In this document: positions 1 through 8,327 of the stretch, piece by piece
Layout of the letters: each line of letters begins with the position of its first letter
Numbering within the stretch: position 1 is the first letter of the stretch
NCBI GenBank assembly: GCA_003168255.1
Contig: PMSU01000212.1
Span: 1-64,000, forward strand
Direction: 5' to 3'
Source of the DNA: Actinomycetota bacterium
Lineage (GTDB): Bacteria; Actinomycetota; Actinomycetes; Streptosporangiales; Streptosporangiaceae
DNA length: 64,000 nucleotides
Translations under genes and position numbers: made by a program
Notes under the pieces: model-generated
The model's input: only the letters and a program-made list of their open reading frames with translations
Database searches by the model: none
Told to the model about the DNA's origin: nothing

Positions 1-105
1 GCGGGCTTGAGATGTCTCGGTGGGTGCTTGAGGTGTCTCGGTGGGAGCCTGCGGTGTCTCGGTGCGGGCTTGAGGTGTCTCGGCCCGGGCCTGCGCGGCG
101 GTCTC
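1..105. repeat. Imperfect 21-bp tandem repeat
   Basis: About four to five degenerate copies of a 21-bp unit built on CTTGAGGTGTCTCGGTG cover the first 105 bases. The last copy, with GGTCTCG, is the most diverged. The period is a multiple of three and the minus-strand reading gives Pro/Thr/Glu/Gln-rich heptads, so the repeat is probably part of a coding linker. Confidence 0.75.
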
Positions 106-186
106 GCCGCGGGCCTGCACGGGTACGCGGCAACGCGCCTGTGGCGGGGTGCCATCAGGCGTCCGGGCGGGGAAGGCGGCAGACAT
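1..186 (-). CDS. Partial hypothetical protein with TETPQAP repeats (runs off the left edge)
   Basis: Read on the minus strand from an ATG at 186, an open frame of 62 codons continues past position 1. The N-terminus starts MSAAFPARTPDG and then becomes a low-complexity linker in which the heptad TETPQAP or a close variant repeats about four times. A 21-bp unit kept in phase with a Pro/Thr-rich heptad suggests translation in this frame rather than in the Arg/Leu-rich plus frames. There is no clear ribosome-binding site and no recognisable domain inside the window. The gene would diverge from the tRNA-Lys at 331. A non-coding repeat is the main alternative. Confidence 0.4.
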   Translation of the reverse strand, partial: MSAAFPARTPDGTPPQARCRVPVQARGETAAQARAETPQARTETPQAPTETPQAPTETSQAR

Positions 187-330
187 GCGTCACGACGTTA
201 CCGCAGTAACCCAAGCCAGGCAGGTCAGCAGCAAAAGGCAGGGCAAAGCGCGCTGGCACAGGGATGGGGGCCGCGCGATGCTGGATATTCGCACCACCTC
301 CCGGATACTGCTAACATCACAGCGTCCCAA

Positions 331-403
331 GCGCCGCTAGCTCAACTGGCAGAGCAGCGGACTCTTAATCCGCGGGTTCGGGGTTCAAATCCCTGGCGGC
401 GCA
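331..403 (+). tRNA. tRNA-Lys (anticodon CTT)
   Basis: The 73-nt sequence folds as a standard cloverleaf. The acceptor arms GCGCCGC (331-337) and GCGGCGC (396-402) pair perfectly, followed by discriminator A403. The D-arm contains AGCTCAACTGGCAGAGC, the anticodon loop is ACTCTTAAT with CTT, and the T-arm is GGTTCAAATCC-like. The CCA end is not encoded. It is the target of the 14.8-kb island: the part from 351 onward is duplicated at 15139. It remains structurally complete, as expected when an island restores the 3' end of its host tRNA. Confidence 0.95.
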
Positions 404-408
404 CCCGT
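351..408 (+). repeat. Left attachment repeat (within tRNA-Lys)
   Basis: These 58 bases, starting AGAGCAGCGGACTC and ending GGCGCACCCGT, recur without mismatch at 15139-15196. They cover the tRNA from the end of the D-arm to five bases past the discriminator. A weaker match continues for roughly 50 bases through the terminator. Confidence 0.9.
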
Positions 409-411
409 TCT

Positions 412-446
412 GACCTGGGGTAATGTCTCCCCAGGTCTTCTTTTTT
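412..446 (+). terminator. Intrinsic terminator behind tRNA-Lys
   Basis: GACCTGGGG (412-420) pairs perfectly with CCCCAGGTC (429-437) around an 8-nt loop and is followed by TTCTTTTTT. The distal island end at about 15199-15235 carries a decayed copy of the same hairpin with mismatches in the right arm but the same T-run, so homology between the two ends extends beyond the tRNA. Confidence 0.85.
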
Positions 447-623
447 GATCTTGATGTGGGGCCAGTGTGGGTCCCCGGTGGGACCAGACTCTCCGTGGTG
501 ATCATTTTTTGTGCTGAGTCCGCTTGTTCCGGAAGGTCTTTTGGCATGGTGAAGGCCCGGCTGGCCGCGCCGGGTCGGCGGTTCCGGGTCCTCAGCTCGT
601 CGGGATGCAGGGAAGCGCCGCTG

Positions 624-1889
624 TCACGCCGGGCAGGAAATCAGCTGCGATACACGGGTAGCGACGATGGCTCGTGGCGGTGGGCTGCGTCGCCGGGTGT
701 GGCCGCCGCCGGGTGGGCGTCTGCCATGACGCAAGATCAACCGGGCGGTGGCGGCTGCCACGGCCAGGCCGAGTTCGATGGCGACGCTGAGGTAGGTGTC
801 GGCGGTCAGCACGATGCTGGAGTGACCAAGCTGGTCGGCGATGGCCTTCAAGTCCGCCCCGGCCAGAAGCATCAGCGTGGCAGCTCCGTGGCGCAGGTCA
901 TGCAGCCGCACCGGGGGCAGGCCGGCGTTGGCTGCCAGCGTGTTGAAGGTGCGGGTCAGATGTTCGGGGGACAGTGGCCCGCCGTCGGGTGCGGTGAACA
1001 CGTACCCGCTGAGAATGATGCCGCGGGCACGGGCGTCGTGGTGCTGGGCGCGGCGGTGTTCGCGCAGCGCTGCGATGGTTGTCCGGTCCAGGGCCTCTGC
1101 CCGGCGACTGGCCGGTGTCTTCAATGGGCAGTCGGTGAGTTTCCCGCCGATGTGCTGGATTTGGCGGGTGATGTAGGCCAGCCCGGCGTCCAGGTCCAGG
1201 TCGGCCCAGCGCAGCCCGCAAGCCTCACCACGGCGCAGCCCACGCAGCGCGATCAGCCGGTAGGCGAGGTGCAGCCGGTGCCTGGCAGTGGTTTTCAGGA
1301 ACCGGCGGGTCTGGGAGGTGGTCCAGACCGCGACCGGCGGGCGATCTCCGGTGCGCTGCCAGTCCCGTACCCGGCGGCGGGTCCAGATCACCGCGTGTGG
1401 CCGGTGGCCCGCAGGCACTTGCAGGTACCGGGCGGGGTTGTCGGTGATCAGTTGCTCGCGGACGGCGGCGTTCAGCGCCGACCGCAGCGTGCAGTACACC
1501 CGCCGGACCGTCGCTTCCGTCATCCCCGCCTCCAGCATGCCGGTGAAGACCTGTTGCAGGCGGGCGGCGTCCAGGTCGGCCAGCAGCATGCCACGCAGCC
1601 GCGGGCGCAGGTGGCAGCGCAAGTGTCCTTGGTAGCTGCGGCGGGTGCTGTCGCGCAGCTGAGGCTGGGTGGTAAGCCAGGTATGCAGCCACGCCACCAC
1701 CGTTACCGGCCGCGGGTGGACGCGCGCTCGCTGCCGCCCGGGGGCGCTCGGCGCGCCCGCCGCAGGTGGAGGATCGTGTTGTGGAACCGGCTCGCTGTGT
1801 TCGTGCCGCGGACGCCCCCGGATCTGGCGCTGGGGGAGGCTTAACCCAGGAAACCTGCACCCCAGCGATCTGGCTAGCTTGATTCTCAT
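624..1889 (-). CDS. Tyrosine recombinase (island integrase)
   Basis: The 421-residue protein is a site-specific tyrosine recombinase that would catalyse integration and excision at the tRNA-Lys site. After a poorly conserved N-terminus of about 60 residues, residues 60-155 form the SAM-like core-binding domain and 190-375 the catalytic domain. Visible active-site residues are Arg219 (GLRRGE), His330 and Arg333 (HDLRH), His356 (LGHSS) and Tyr366 (TADTY). Its ATG overlaps the stop of the excisionase gene as ATGA, so the pair is probably translationally coupled. It reads toward the left attachment repeat only about 215 bp away. It is homologous to the second integrase at 2727-4079, with shared blocks such as ALRGLRRGE. 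Confidence 0.92.
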   Translation of the reverse strand: MRIKLARSLGCRFPGLSLPQRQIRGRPRHEHSEPVPQHDPPPAAGAPSAPGRQRARVHPRPVTVVAWLHTWLTTQPQLRDSTRRSYQGHLRCHLRPRLRGMLLADLDAARLQQVFTGMLEAGMTEATVRRVYCTLRSALNAAVREQLITDNPARYLQVPAGHRPHAVIWTRRRVRDWQRTGDRPPVAVWTTSQTRRFLKTTARHRLHLAYRLIALRGLRRGEACGLRWADLDLDAGLAYITRQIQHIGGKLTDCPLKTPASRRAEALDRTTIAALREHRRAQHHDARARGIILSGYVFTAPDGGPLSPEHLTRTFNTLAANAGLPPVRLHDLRHGAATLMLLAGADLKAIADQLGHSSIVLTADTYLSVAIELGLAVAAATARLILRHGRRPPGGGHTRRRSPPPRAIVATRVSQLISCPA

Positions 1890-2203
1890 TTACCGTCCCT
1901 CCTCCCGGCACAGTTCGAGCAGGGCGCGGTTATGCCCAGCACTGCCAGCAGGCTTGCGGTGGGCACCTGATAGATTCTGCCGACCTGCTCCACGCGGCAG
2001 GGGAACGATCCTGCCCGGGCCAGCTCGTAGCTGCGGGTGCGCCCTATCCCGAGGGCCTTCCCGGCACTGACCAGATCCGTGATGGCCGGGAGCGTCATCA
2101 CCTCGGCCAGGGTCATCCCTTTCCTGACCTCGGCCATGGTCATCCCTTTGGGGATGGTGCTGACGGCGGGCCGGCCGGCTCGCTTGCGCAGGGAGATCTT
2201 CAT
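1886..2203 (-). CDS. Excisionase-like helix-turn-helix protein
   Basis: This 105-residue basic protein has a MerR/Xis-type winged-helix segment around residues 44-85 (AGKALGIGRTRSYELARAG, then FPCRVEQVGRIYQVPTASLL), typical of recombination directionality factors encoded beside actinobacterial integrases. It also carries a short internal duplication, MTMAEVRKGMTLAEVM, near residue 21. It overlaps the integrase start by four bases. The expected role is to bind attachment-site arms, favour excision and perhaps regulate the pair. A DNA-binding regulator without excisionase activity is the alternative. Confidence 0.8.
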   Translation of the reverse strand: MKISLRKRAGRPAVSTIPKGMTMAEVRKGMTLAEVMTLPAITDLVSAGKALGIGRTRSYELARAGSFPCRVEQVGRIYQVPTASLLAVLGITAPCSNCAGRRDGK

Positions 2204-2381
2204 GGTTACCTGCCTTCCTGATCAGCGGCTGCCCAGGCCCGCCCGGGAAGCCACCGGCGTCGCCGGCCGGCCCAGGCAGATGTCTTAGCAGTGGTGTTCC
2301 CCGCGCCACCCGTGCAGCCGCGCACAGAGGCCAGTTCCGGCAATGACGGACTTGATCTGTCTGCTGTGTCACGATGAGGTC

Positions 2382-2630
2382 ATGAGTGAGGAGATGCCCT
2401 CGCCGCCGTTCCCCGACCCTGACTCACCGGTGCTCAAGCTGATCGTGACGCGCGCGATCGAGGCCATGCGAACCGGCGAGGCCACCGCTGAGCAGGCCAT
2501 CTTGCACGCCGCCGTGCACGGCTGGTACGAGGGCCACATCCAGGGCGAGGATGCTTGCCCCGGCTGCGACTTCCGCGGCAACCTGCCCAAGCAGACACAG
2601 CGGGGATGGGTGGACCCCAGCAGCAACTGA
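2382..2630 (+). CDS. Small hypothetical protein with CPGC motif
   Basis: The start is the ATG at 2382 (MSEEMPSPPF), preceded by ATGAGGT; an earlier in-frame ATG at 2343 lacks a ribosome-binding site. The product of about 82 residues is acidic and mostly helical at the N-terminus. It ends with GEDACPGCDFRGNL, a CxxC that could be half of a metal site. It lies divergently between the two integrase genes on the island. No family is recognised; small proteins of this kind are common in integrative elements of actinomycetes. Confidence 0.55.
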   Translation: MSEEMPSPPFPDPDSPVLKLIVTRAIEAMRTGEATAEQAILHAAVHGWYEGHIQGEDACPGCDFRGNLPKQTQRGWVDPSSN

Positions 2631-2726
2631 GCACCACCCCTGCGGCCTTGTTCCCGCCGTACACTGCCCTGCCCGCCGGGCACACGGTCAACGGCCGGCG
2701 CCGACGGCCCCCGCGCCCCGTTCTCG

Positions 2727-4079
2727 TCACGCGGCCCGGTCCCTGTCCTGGCCGTGGCGGCGCCGCGCCCAGGCCGGGCCACGGCGGCGGCCTGCGGACA
2801 CCCCGGGGCGCTTCCCGCTCCCCTGCCGCGGGCGGGCAGGAAACAGCAAGGCGGCGGTATTGTCCGCAGCGGCGCGGGCGGTTCGCGGCAGCACGCTGGT
2901 GTAGGTGTCGGCGGTCAGCATGATCGTGGAGTGCCCGAGCTGGTCCTGCACGATCTTCAGATCCGTACCAGCGGCCAGTGCCAGGGTGGCCGCGCCGTGC
3001 CGCAGCCCGTGCAGCGTGACCGGTGGCAGGCCGGATTCGGCGACCAGGCGGCGGAACAGCCGGGTCAGCCGGTCCGGCCCGACCGGCTTGCCCAGTGGCG
3101 TGGTGAACACATACCCGGTCTCGGCCCACCAGGGCCCGGCAGCGGCACGCTCGGCCTGCTGGCGGGCCCGGTGGCCGCGCAGCGCCGCGATCGTGGTCCG
3201 GTCCAGCGCGACCACCCGCCGCCCCGCCTCGCTCTTCGGCGCCCCGGCTACCAGCCGACCGCCGATCTGCTGCAGCTGCCCGCTCACGGTCAGCGTGCCG
3301 GCATCGAGATCCAGATCGGCCCACCGCAGTCCGGCCGCCTCGCCGCGGCGCAGGCCACGCAACGCCACCAGGTGAAACAGGGCATACAGCCGGTGCGTGC
3401 GCACGTGGCTCAGGAATTGCGCCGTCTGCTCCGCCGTCCACACCCCCACCGCCGGCCGCCAGCCCTCCCGCTGCCACAGCTCCACCCTGGCCGACGTCCA
3501 TACCTGCGGCCGCGGCCTCGCGGCGGCGGGCAGCTCTGGCCACCGGCCCGGATTGGTTGGAATCAGGCCCGCGCGGACCGCCGCGTTCAGCGCCGCCCGC
3601 AACGTGGCGTGAATCCGGTGCAGCGTCGCCGCGGTCACCGGCCGGCCCAGCGCCGCATCACCGCGGATGATCGCGGTGAACATCCCCTGCACATCAGCAG
3701 GCGACAGGTCCGCCAGCGGGATCCCGCCCAGATACGGGATGAGGTACCCGCGGACATGCGCAGCGTATCCACGGCTGGTTGAATCCCGCAGCGACACCCT
3801 CGAGGCCAGCCACCGCTCCAGCCACTCCCCCACCCTCAGCCCCTGCACCGGGCCTGGGGCCGCGCCCGTTAGCGCCTCCAGCGCGGCGACCGCTGCCGAT
3901 TTGCTGGCAAACCCGCCCCGGCGAACCCGCCGCCGGTCCCCCGACCGCGACGGCAGTTCCACGCTGAAGTACCAGGTGCCGTGCCGCCGGGAGCTGAGAC
4001 GGGGGCAGCGCACCCCGAGCAGCCTTCCTGTGCCCTGGTCGCGGCAGCCGCAGCGCCGGAACACCGAACCGTGATTCAT
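2727..4079 (-). CDS. Second tyrosine recombinase
   Basis: The start is the ATG at 4079 (MNHGSVFRRCGC), which has GGGGGAGGA just upstream; the frame stays open to 4151 without a better signal. The 450-residue protein has an AP2-like arm-binding N-terminus (about residues 5-65, with CGC near its start), a core-binding domain (80-180) and a catalytic domain with Arg244, His357, Arg360, His383 and Tyr393. All active-site residues are present. No excisionase overlaps it, unlike the first integrase. It may be the remaining recombinase of another element nested in or fused to this island, or an alternative integrase. Its C-terminal tail is Arg/Gly-rich and unstructured. Confidence 0.9.
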   Translation of the reverse strand: MNHGSVFRRCGCRDQGTGRLLGVRCPRLSSRRHGTWYFSVELPSRSGDRRRVRRGGFASKSAAVAALEALTGAAPGPVQGLRVGEWLERWLASRVSLRDSTSRGYAAHVRGYLIPYLGGIPLADLSPADVQGMFTAIIRGDAALGRPVTAATLHRIHATLRAALNAAVRAGLIPTNPGRWPELPAAARPRPQVWTSARVELWQREGWRPAVGVWTAEQTAQFLSHVRTHRLYALFHLVALRGLRRGEAAGLRWADLDLDAGTLTVSGQLQQIGGRLVAGAPKSEAGRRVVALDRTTIAALRGHRARQQAERAAAGPWWAETGYVFTTPLGKPVGPDRLTRLFRRLVAESGLPPVTLHGLRHGAATLALAAGTDLKIVQDQLGHSTIMLTADTYTSVLPRTARAAADNTAALLFPARPRQGSGKRPGVSAGRRRGPAWARRRHGQDRDRAA

Positions 4080-4461
4080 GAATCCTCCCCCAAGGTCCCG
4101 ATCACGTCCCAGGAACCCAAAATGCCTCACATAACACAGGGGCAACTCCACACTCGCTGAGAATCAGCTGAATCGCCCCGCGCGTGCCGCTTATCAGCTT
4201 GATGGGAACGGGGAATTGCCACGCTAAAAGGAACAGCGTCTACCGGGCTGCCTGCGCGCAGTACTGGCGCGACCATCGCAGGCGGCGATGCTGATGATGA
4301 GGTTTGGCTCGCGCGTTGCAGTTGTGGAGGAACCGGAGTCACATCGGCCCGGTTGATGACGTTACCGGCTCATCCCACGGGGCATCACAACCTGTGATAT
4401 CTCGGCGGCAGTTTATGGATACGGGGATGGGGCTGTCTGACCGGATTCCGGGGAGGTGCGC

Positions 4462-5997
4462 ATGCCGAAGATTTCCGCGATCTTGGACTGTTACACGGTG
4501 GAGCCGAGCGGGCTCGGGGTCCCGCCATATTTATCCACCTACGCCCGTGCGGCCTACGGCGCGCTGGTGACGGCGTTCCCCGGTTCGGACATCCGGTACC
4601 TGACGATCGACGACGTGCGGTGGTGCCTGAACGGTGGTCGGCCGCACGTCGCGCTGCCCTTGTCGGATCCGCTGACTTACTCGGCCACAGCCAGCCGCAG
4701 CCAGGCACTGGAGGTTCTCGCGGACGCGGAGATGGTCGTGGTCATCGCGGGTGACGCGGTGCCGTCGGTGCATCTTCAGGCGCAGAACGGGTCGGTGGAG
4801 GAGATCACCCGGGCGCTGGCATGCGTGCGGGGCCGACGTGTGCTGCTGGGCCCGCTGGCCTCTTGGGTGCTGCAAGATCAGGCTTACGCTGGCTTGTTCG
4901 ACGCCGTGCACACGCACACGGTCACCTCCGCTGACCTTGGTGCCGGCAGCCGGGCAGCCGCCCCTTATGAGCGTCTGGCGGGTGACCGGGGCTCGTTCGA
5001 GGGGCTGGTCGGCCAGCTCCGGTGGCGGCCGGTGGCGGAGGTGGAACTGTACCGGGGGTGTACCCGGCGCAGGTTCTGCTCGTTCTGTAACGAGCCAGTA
5101 AAAAGCAGCCGGGTCAGCTTCCGTGACCCCGCAGACGTGCTGGACGAGGTCAGCGCGCTGTATGCGGCCGGGGTGCGCCATCTGCGGCTGGGCCAGCAGA
5201 CCTGCTTCTTTTCCTACCTCAACCGGGACACCGCCGCGATCGAGCGGCTGCTGGCAGGCATCCGCGAGCGCTGCCCCGACTTGGAGGTGCTGCACATCGA
5301 CAACGCCGACCCGCTGGCGGTCGCCTCGCCGGCCGGCGCGACGATCGCGCACCTAGTGGCCCGGTACTGCACCGAGGGCAACTGCGCCCCGCTGGGGATG
5401 GAGAGCTTCGACCCGGCGGTGATCGAAGCCAACACCCTGACCTGCACCCCCCAGGTGCTGATACGCGCCATCGCCAACATCAACCAGGCCGGCGCGCATA
5501 CTGGCCCCGGTGGCCTTCCGGTGCTGCTGCCGGGCCTGAACCTGATTTACGGCCTGCCCGGCGAAACGCACCGAACCCACTATGAGAACCTCGCCGGGCT
5601 GGCGCGGATCCTGAACGAGGGGTATCTGTGCCACCGGATGAACGTGCGCCAGGCCCGCACGTACCATGGCACCCCGCTCGCGGCGATGCACCAGGCACAG
5701 CCGCCACCATCGGCCGAGCATTTCGCCACCTGGAAGGCGGACGTCTCCTACGTGTTCGACCAGCCGATGAAGCAACGGGTCTATCCGGCCGGGCGCACGA
5801 TCACGGGCCTGCACTCGTTCTTTGTCACCAGCAGCGGCACCTGGCACCGGCGGCTCGGCTCCTATCCCATCCAGGTCTTGGAGCGCGGCACCGCCCGCCC
5901 GCTGTTCGAAGACGCCGATCTGACCGTCACCGGCCACCAGCCGCGGTATGTGATCGGGACACGGGATGCCGCCGCAGCCGGCCGCGCCGCTGCCTGA
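4462..5997 (+). CDS. Radical SAM protein of the COG1031 type
   Basis: The ATG at 4462 follows GGGGAGG by five bases. The 511-residue protein has an N-terminal B12-binding-like alpha/beta region (to about residue 190) and a radical SAM barrel. The cluster motif is ELYRGCTRRRFCSFCNEP: Cys200, Cys206 and Cys209, spaced Cx5CxxC rather than the usual Cx3CxxC. The following blocks, HLRLGQQTCFFSY, VLHIDNADP, GMESFDP and LPGLNLIYGLPGET, are those I associate with the archaeal-type COG1031 family. The reaction is unknown; a radical-based modification is expected. It is the first gene of a six-gene overlapping operon, unusual for an actinobacterial mobile island. It lacks the helix-hairpin-helix C-terminus described for archaeal members. 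Confidence 0.8.
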   Translation: MPKISAILDCYTVEPSGLGVPPYLSTYARAAYGALVTAFPGSDIRYLTIDDVRWCLNGGRPHVALPLSDPLTYSATASRSQALEVLADAEMVVVIAGDAVPSVHLQAQNGSVEEITRALACVRGRRVLLGPLASWVLQDQAYAGLFDAVHTHTVTSADLGAGSRAAAPYERLAGDRGSFEGLVGQLRWRPVAEVELYRGCTRRRFCSFCNEPVKSSRVSFRDPADVLDEVSALYAAGVRHLRLGQQTCFFSYLNRDTAAIERLLAGIRERCPDLEVLHIDNADPLAVASPAGATIAHLVARYCTEGNCAPLGMESFDPAVIEANTLTCTPQVLIRAIANINQAGAHTGPGGLPVLLPGLNLIYGLPGETHRTHYENLAGLARILNEGYLCHRMNVRQARTYHGTPLAAMHQAQPPPSAEHFATWKADVSYVFDQPMKQRVYPAGRTITGLHSFFVTSSGTWHRRLGSYPIQVLERGTARPLFEDADLTVTGHQPRYVIGTRDAAAAGRAAA

Positions 5998-6685
5998 CCC
6001 GCGGGGCGGGCACGGGGTCGGCCATGCCGGGGTGCTGGTGCCGTGGGCGAACCTGGTGATGGAAGCGGAGCTGCCCCGGTGGGCGGGCACGTCGGTGGCC
6101 TGGCATTACGCGCGGCTGGTTCCCGCCAGCCGGGGCACGGCATTGGATGAGGAGTTCCTGGGCGGGCTGCTGGCCGCCGTTCCCGCGGCGCTGAGGCAGC
6201 TGGCGGCGCTGCCGCTGCCGCGGGTGTACCTGGGCTGCACCTCGGCCGGGTTCATGCTCCCGGACCAGGTCACGAACGCCACGGCGCGCGCTGAGGTGCC
6301 GGTGGTCACCGCGTTCGATGCCATCCTGGCCGCGCTGCGGCAGCGGCAGGCCACCCGGATTCTCTTGCTGACTCCCTATCCGGAGCAGGTCTGCGACACG
6401 GAGGCCGCCTCGTTCGCTGGTCGTGGCATCGTGGTGACCGGGCGTGCGACGCTGAACCTGCGCGACGGGTACGCCGCCGTCGAACCAGGCCAGATATGCG
6501 AGCTGGCCAGACGAGCAGGCAGGCGGGCAGCCGAGGAGGCGCAGGTGATCGTGTTGTCATGCACCGGATGGCCCACCTTCGGGCTGGACAGGACGCTGGG
6601 GCGACAGCTTGGCCGGGAGGTTGTGTCGTCGAACCGGGCTATCGCCCTGCACGCGCTGCAGGCCTGCGCGGGAGGACGCCGGTGA
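5966..6685 (+). CDS. Asp/Glu racemase superfamily (maleate isomerase / arylmalonate decarboxylase-like)
   Basis: The 239-residue product has the two-cysteine layout of the Asp/Glu racemase superfamily. LGCTSAGF (near residue 91) and VLSCTGWPT (near residue 195) would supply the catalytic cysteines, and LLLTPYPEQV is typical of the maleate cis-trans isomerase/arylmalonate decarboxylase branch. Such enzymes act by 1,1-proton transfer or decarboxylation of small dicarboxylates; the substrate here is not predictable. The gene overlaps the radical SAM gene by 32 bp and the next gene by four (GTGA), so co-translation is likely. A later GTG near 6032 is an alternative start. Confidence 0.72.
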   Translation: MPPQPAAPLPDPRGGHGVGHAGVLVPWANLVMEAELPRWAGTSVAWHYARLVPASRGTALDEEFLGGLLAAVPAALRQLAALPLPRVYLGCTSAGFMLPDQVTNATARAEVPVVTAFDAILAALRQRQATRILLLTPYPEQVCDTEAASFAGRGIVVTGRATLNLRDGYAAVEPGQICELARRAGRRAAEEAQVIVLSCTGWPTFGLDRTLGRQLGREVVSSNRAIALHALQACAGGRR

Positions 6686-7518
6686 GCGGGCACCCAGGCC
6701 TGGCCCTGACCGAAGACTCGCCACAGCTCGCCGAGCGGCTGGGAGATTTTGTCAGCCGTGCCGCGGCGCTGCCGGACGTCCAGGCCGCCGTGGAGGCCAA
6801 TCATGACGACAACCGGTGGTGGCCGGCATATGTGCAGGACTGGCGGGTGCGGATGGCGGTGGCCGGCTGGAGCAGCCGGGTCTCCTATGCGATGGTCGGC
6901 ACGTACGCCAGCGTGGTCGCCGGCGCGGATACCCTCGGCTGGGATCCGCTCACCCGGCTGAACGACGAGTCCCTGGCCCGCCTGGTCCGCCCGATCGGCC
7001 TGCCCGCCGCCCGCATCCGCTACCTGCGGTCACTGGCAAGCTTCATCGACCAGGCTCCGGCATCTACGGTCGGCATCGCCGCGGCGAACCCGGATGACCT
7101 GATCGCCTCGCTGGCCACGGGCGTAGATGGGGCCGGGTTTAACACCGCCCAGTGCGCGGTGCTGTATGCGCGCGGCTACCACTGTGGGATCATCCCGGTG
7201 GACACGGGCATGGTCACCAAGCTCGCCCCCCTGATCGGGATCACGCTGCCCACCGGCGCAGCCGCCTACGAGCACCTGCGGAAGCTGCTGCAGCCTGCCG
7301 TAACCAACCGCGCTGATGACTACCGCGACCTAGCCTCACACCTGGGCTACCGGATCACCATCCCGCCCGATGCGGCCCCGGCCTGGTTCGTGCACCTGGT
7401 CCTCATCTATTTCAAGCGGCTGTACCTCAACCGGCCGCGGCCAGACCTGTGCCCGCGCCGCCCGGCCTGCCCGGTACTGCTGGGATGCGGCTGCTCCCCA
7501 GCCAGGGACACCTGGTGA
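6682..7518 (+). CDS. HhH-GPD superfamily protein (endonuclease III/MutY-like)
   Basis: The start is the GTG at 6682, overlapping the previous stop; longer in-frame starts lie deep inside that gene. The 278-residue protein resembles base-excision glycosylases. A helical segment (45-125) leads to a hairpin-like block around 148-160 (GVDGAGFNTAQC) and IPVDTGMVTKL, where Asp174 matches the catalytic Asp of the VDT motif. The lysine position of bifunctional lyases is not conserved. Cys257, Cys263, Cys269 and Cys271 at the end resemble a degenerate [4Fe-4S] loop. It could remove a modified base from DNA or act on nucleosides as a repurposed fold. The operon context favours nucleobase chemistry. Confidence 0.7.
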   Translation: MSGHPGLALTEDSPQLAERLGDFVSRAAALPDVQAAVEANHDDNRWWPAYVQDWRVRMAVAGWSSRVSYAMVGTYASVVAGADTLGWDPLTRLNDESLARLVRPIGLPAARIRYLRSLASFIDQAPASTVGIAAANPDDLIASLATGVDGAGFNTAQCAVLYARGYHCGIIPVDTGMVTKLAPLIGITLPTGAAAYEHLRKLLQPAVTNRADDYRDLASHLGYRITIPPDAAPAWFVHLVLIYFKRLYLNRPRPDLCPRRPACPVLLGCGCSPARDTW

Positions 7519-8318
7519 GCGTGCTGGCCGTGCTCGGCAACATCTCCCGCGATCAGGCCATCTACCCCGATGGCCGCCGGTTCGACCTGCTGGGCGGTGC
7601 CGCCTTACACGTCGCACGCGCCGCCTGCCGCGCCGGGATGGCGTGTGCGCTGGTGTCGGTGATCGGCGCTGACCTTGACTGGATCCGCGGCGACCCGCGC
7701 CTGGCCGACCTCGACCTGAGCCATGTCGCAACGCGCGAGGAGCCGTCGTGTGCCTTCACCCTCACTTACACCGCCACCGGGACGCTGGCCAGCATCGACT
7801 GCTCGTTCGGCGCCGCTGAATCGCTGACCAGCCACTGCCTCACCGCCATCGGCCACCACGGCCAGTACCACGTCTGCTGCCGGCGCCCCCTGGATGCTGC
7901 CACGGTCCTTGGACGGCTGGCCCGCGACGGGCTGGCCTTCAGTGCCGACTTTCACCTGGCCAGCGCGGGCGAGTTGATCCGGGCCGCCCTGCCGTTCCTG
8001 TCCCTTGCCAGCGCCGTGTTCGTCAACACCGCCGAGTTCGCCACCCTCGCCGCCCTGATTGACCCTGCCCGCCTGGCCGCTGTCGTCGTCTCGGATGGTC
8101 CCCGGGAAGCCAGGCTGATGCGCCACGGCCGCATCACCGCGGCCATCCAGCCACCGGGCGCTCGGGTGGTGGAGGCCACCGGCGCGGGCGACAGTCTCGC
8201 CGGGACTTTCCTGGCTGCCCAGGCCGCCGGGCTCGGCGACCATGCCGCGCTGTGGTCGGCCGTGCTCGCGGCAACCCAGGCCATCCAGGTCCCCGGCCTG
8301 ATCATCAGCAGTCACTGA
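7515..8318 (+). CDS. PfkB/ribokinase family kinase
   Basis: The GTG at 7515 overlaps the stop of the preceding gene (GTGA). The 267-residue protein has the N-terminal GG motif (DLLGGAALHVA, around residue 27) and the C-terminal anion-hole motif ATGAGDSLAG with catalytic-base Asp226. PfkB kinases phosphorylate sugars or nucleosides at a hydroxymethyl or hydroxyl group with ATP. Next to deoxyribosyltransferase-like and dNMP-kinase-like genes, a nucleoside or (deoxy)ribose substrate is the natural guess. At 267 residues it is shorter than typical ribokinases (about 300) and lacks much of the lid region. Confidence 0.82.
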   Translation: MSVLAVLGNISRDQAIYPDGRRFDLLGGAALHVARAACRAGMACALVSVIGADLDWIRGDPRLADLDLSHVATREEPSCAFTLTYTATGTLASIDCSFGAAESLTSHCLTAIGHHGQYHVCCRRPLDAATVLGRLARDGLAFSADFHLASAGELIRAALPFLSLASAVFVNTAEFATLAALIDPARLAAVVVSDGPREARLMRHGRITAAIQPPGARVVEATGAGDSLAGTFLAAQAAGLGDHAALWSAVLAATQAIQVPGLIISSH

Positions 8319-8327
8319 CACGCGGTC

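Noticed and set aside
423-1844. 473-codon open frame on the plus strand
   Set aside because: It lies opposite the integrase, whose catalytic motifs are in place. The plus-frame product is Gly/Val/Gln-rich without any domain, a usual antisense shadow in high-GC DNA.
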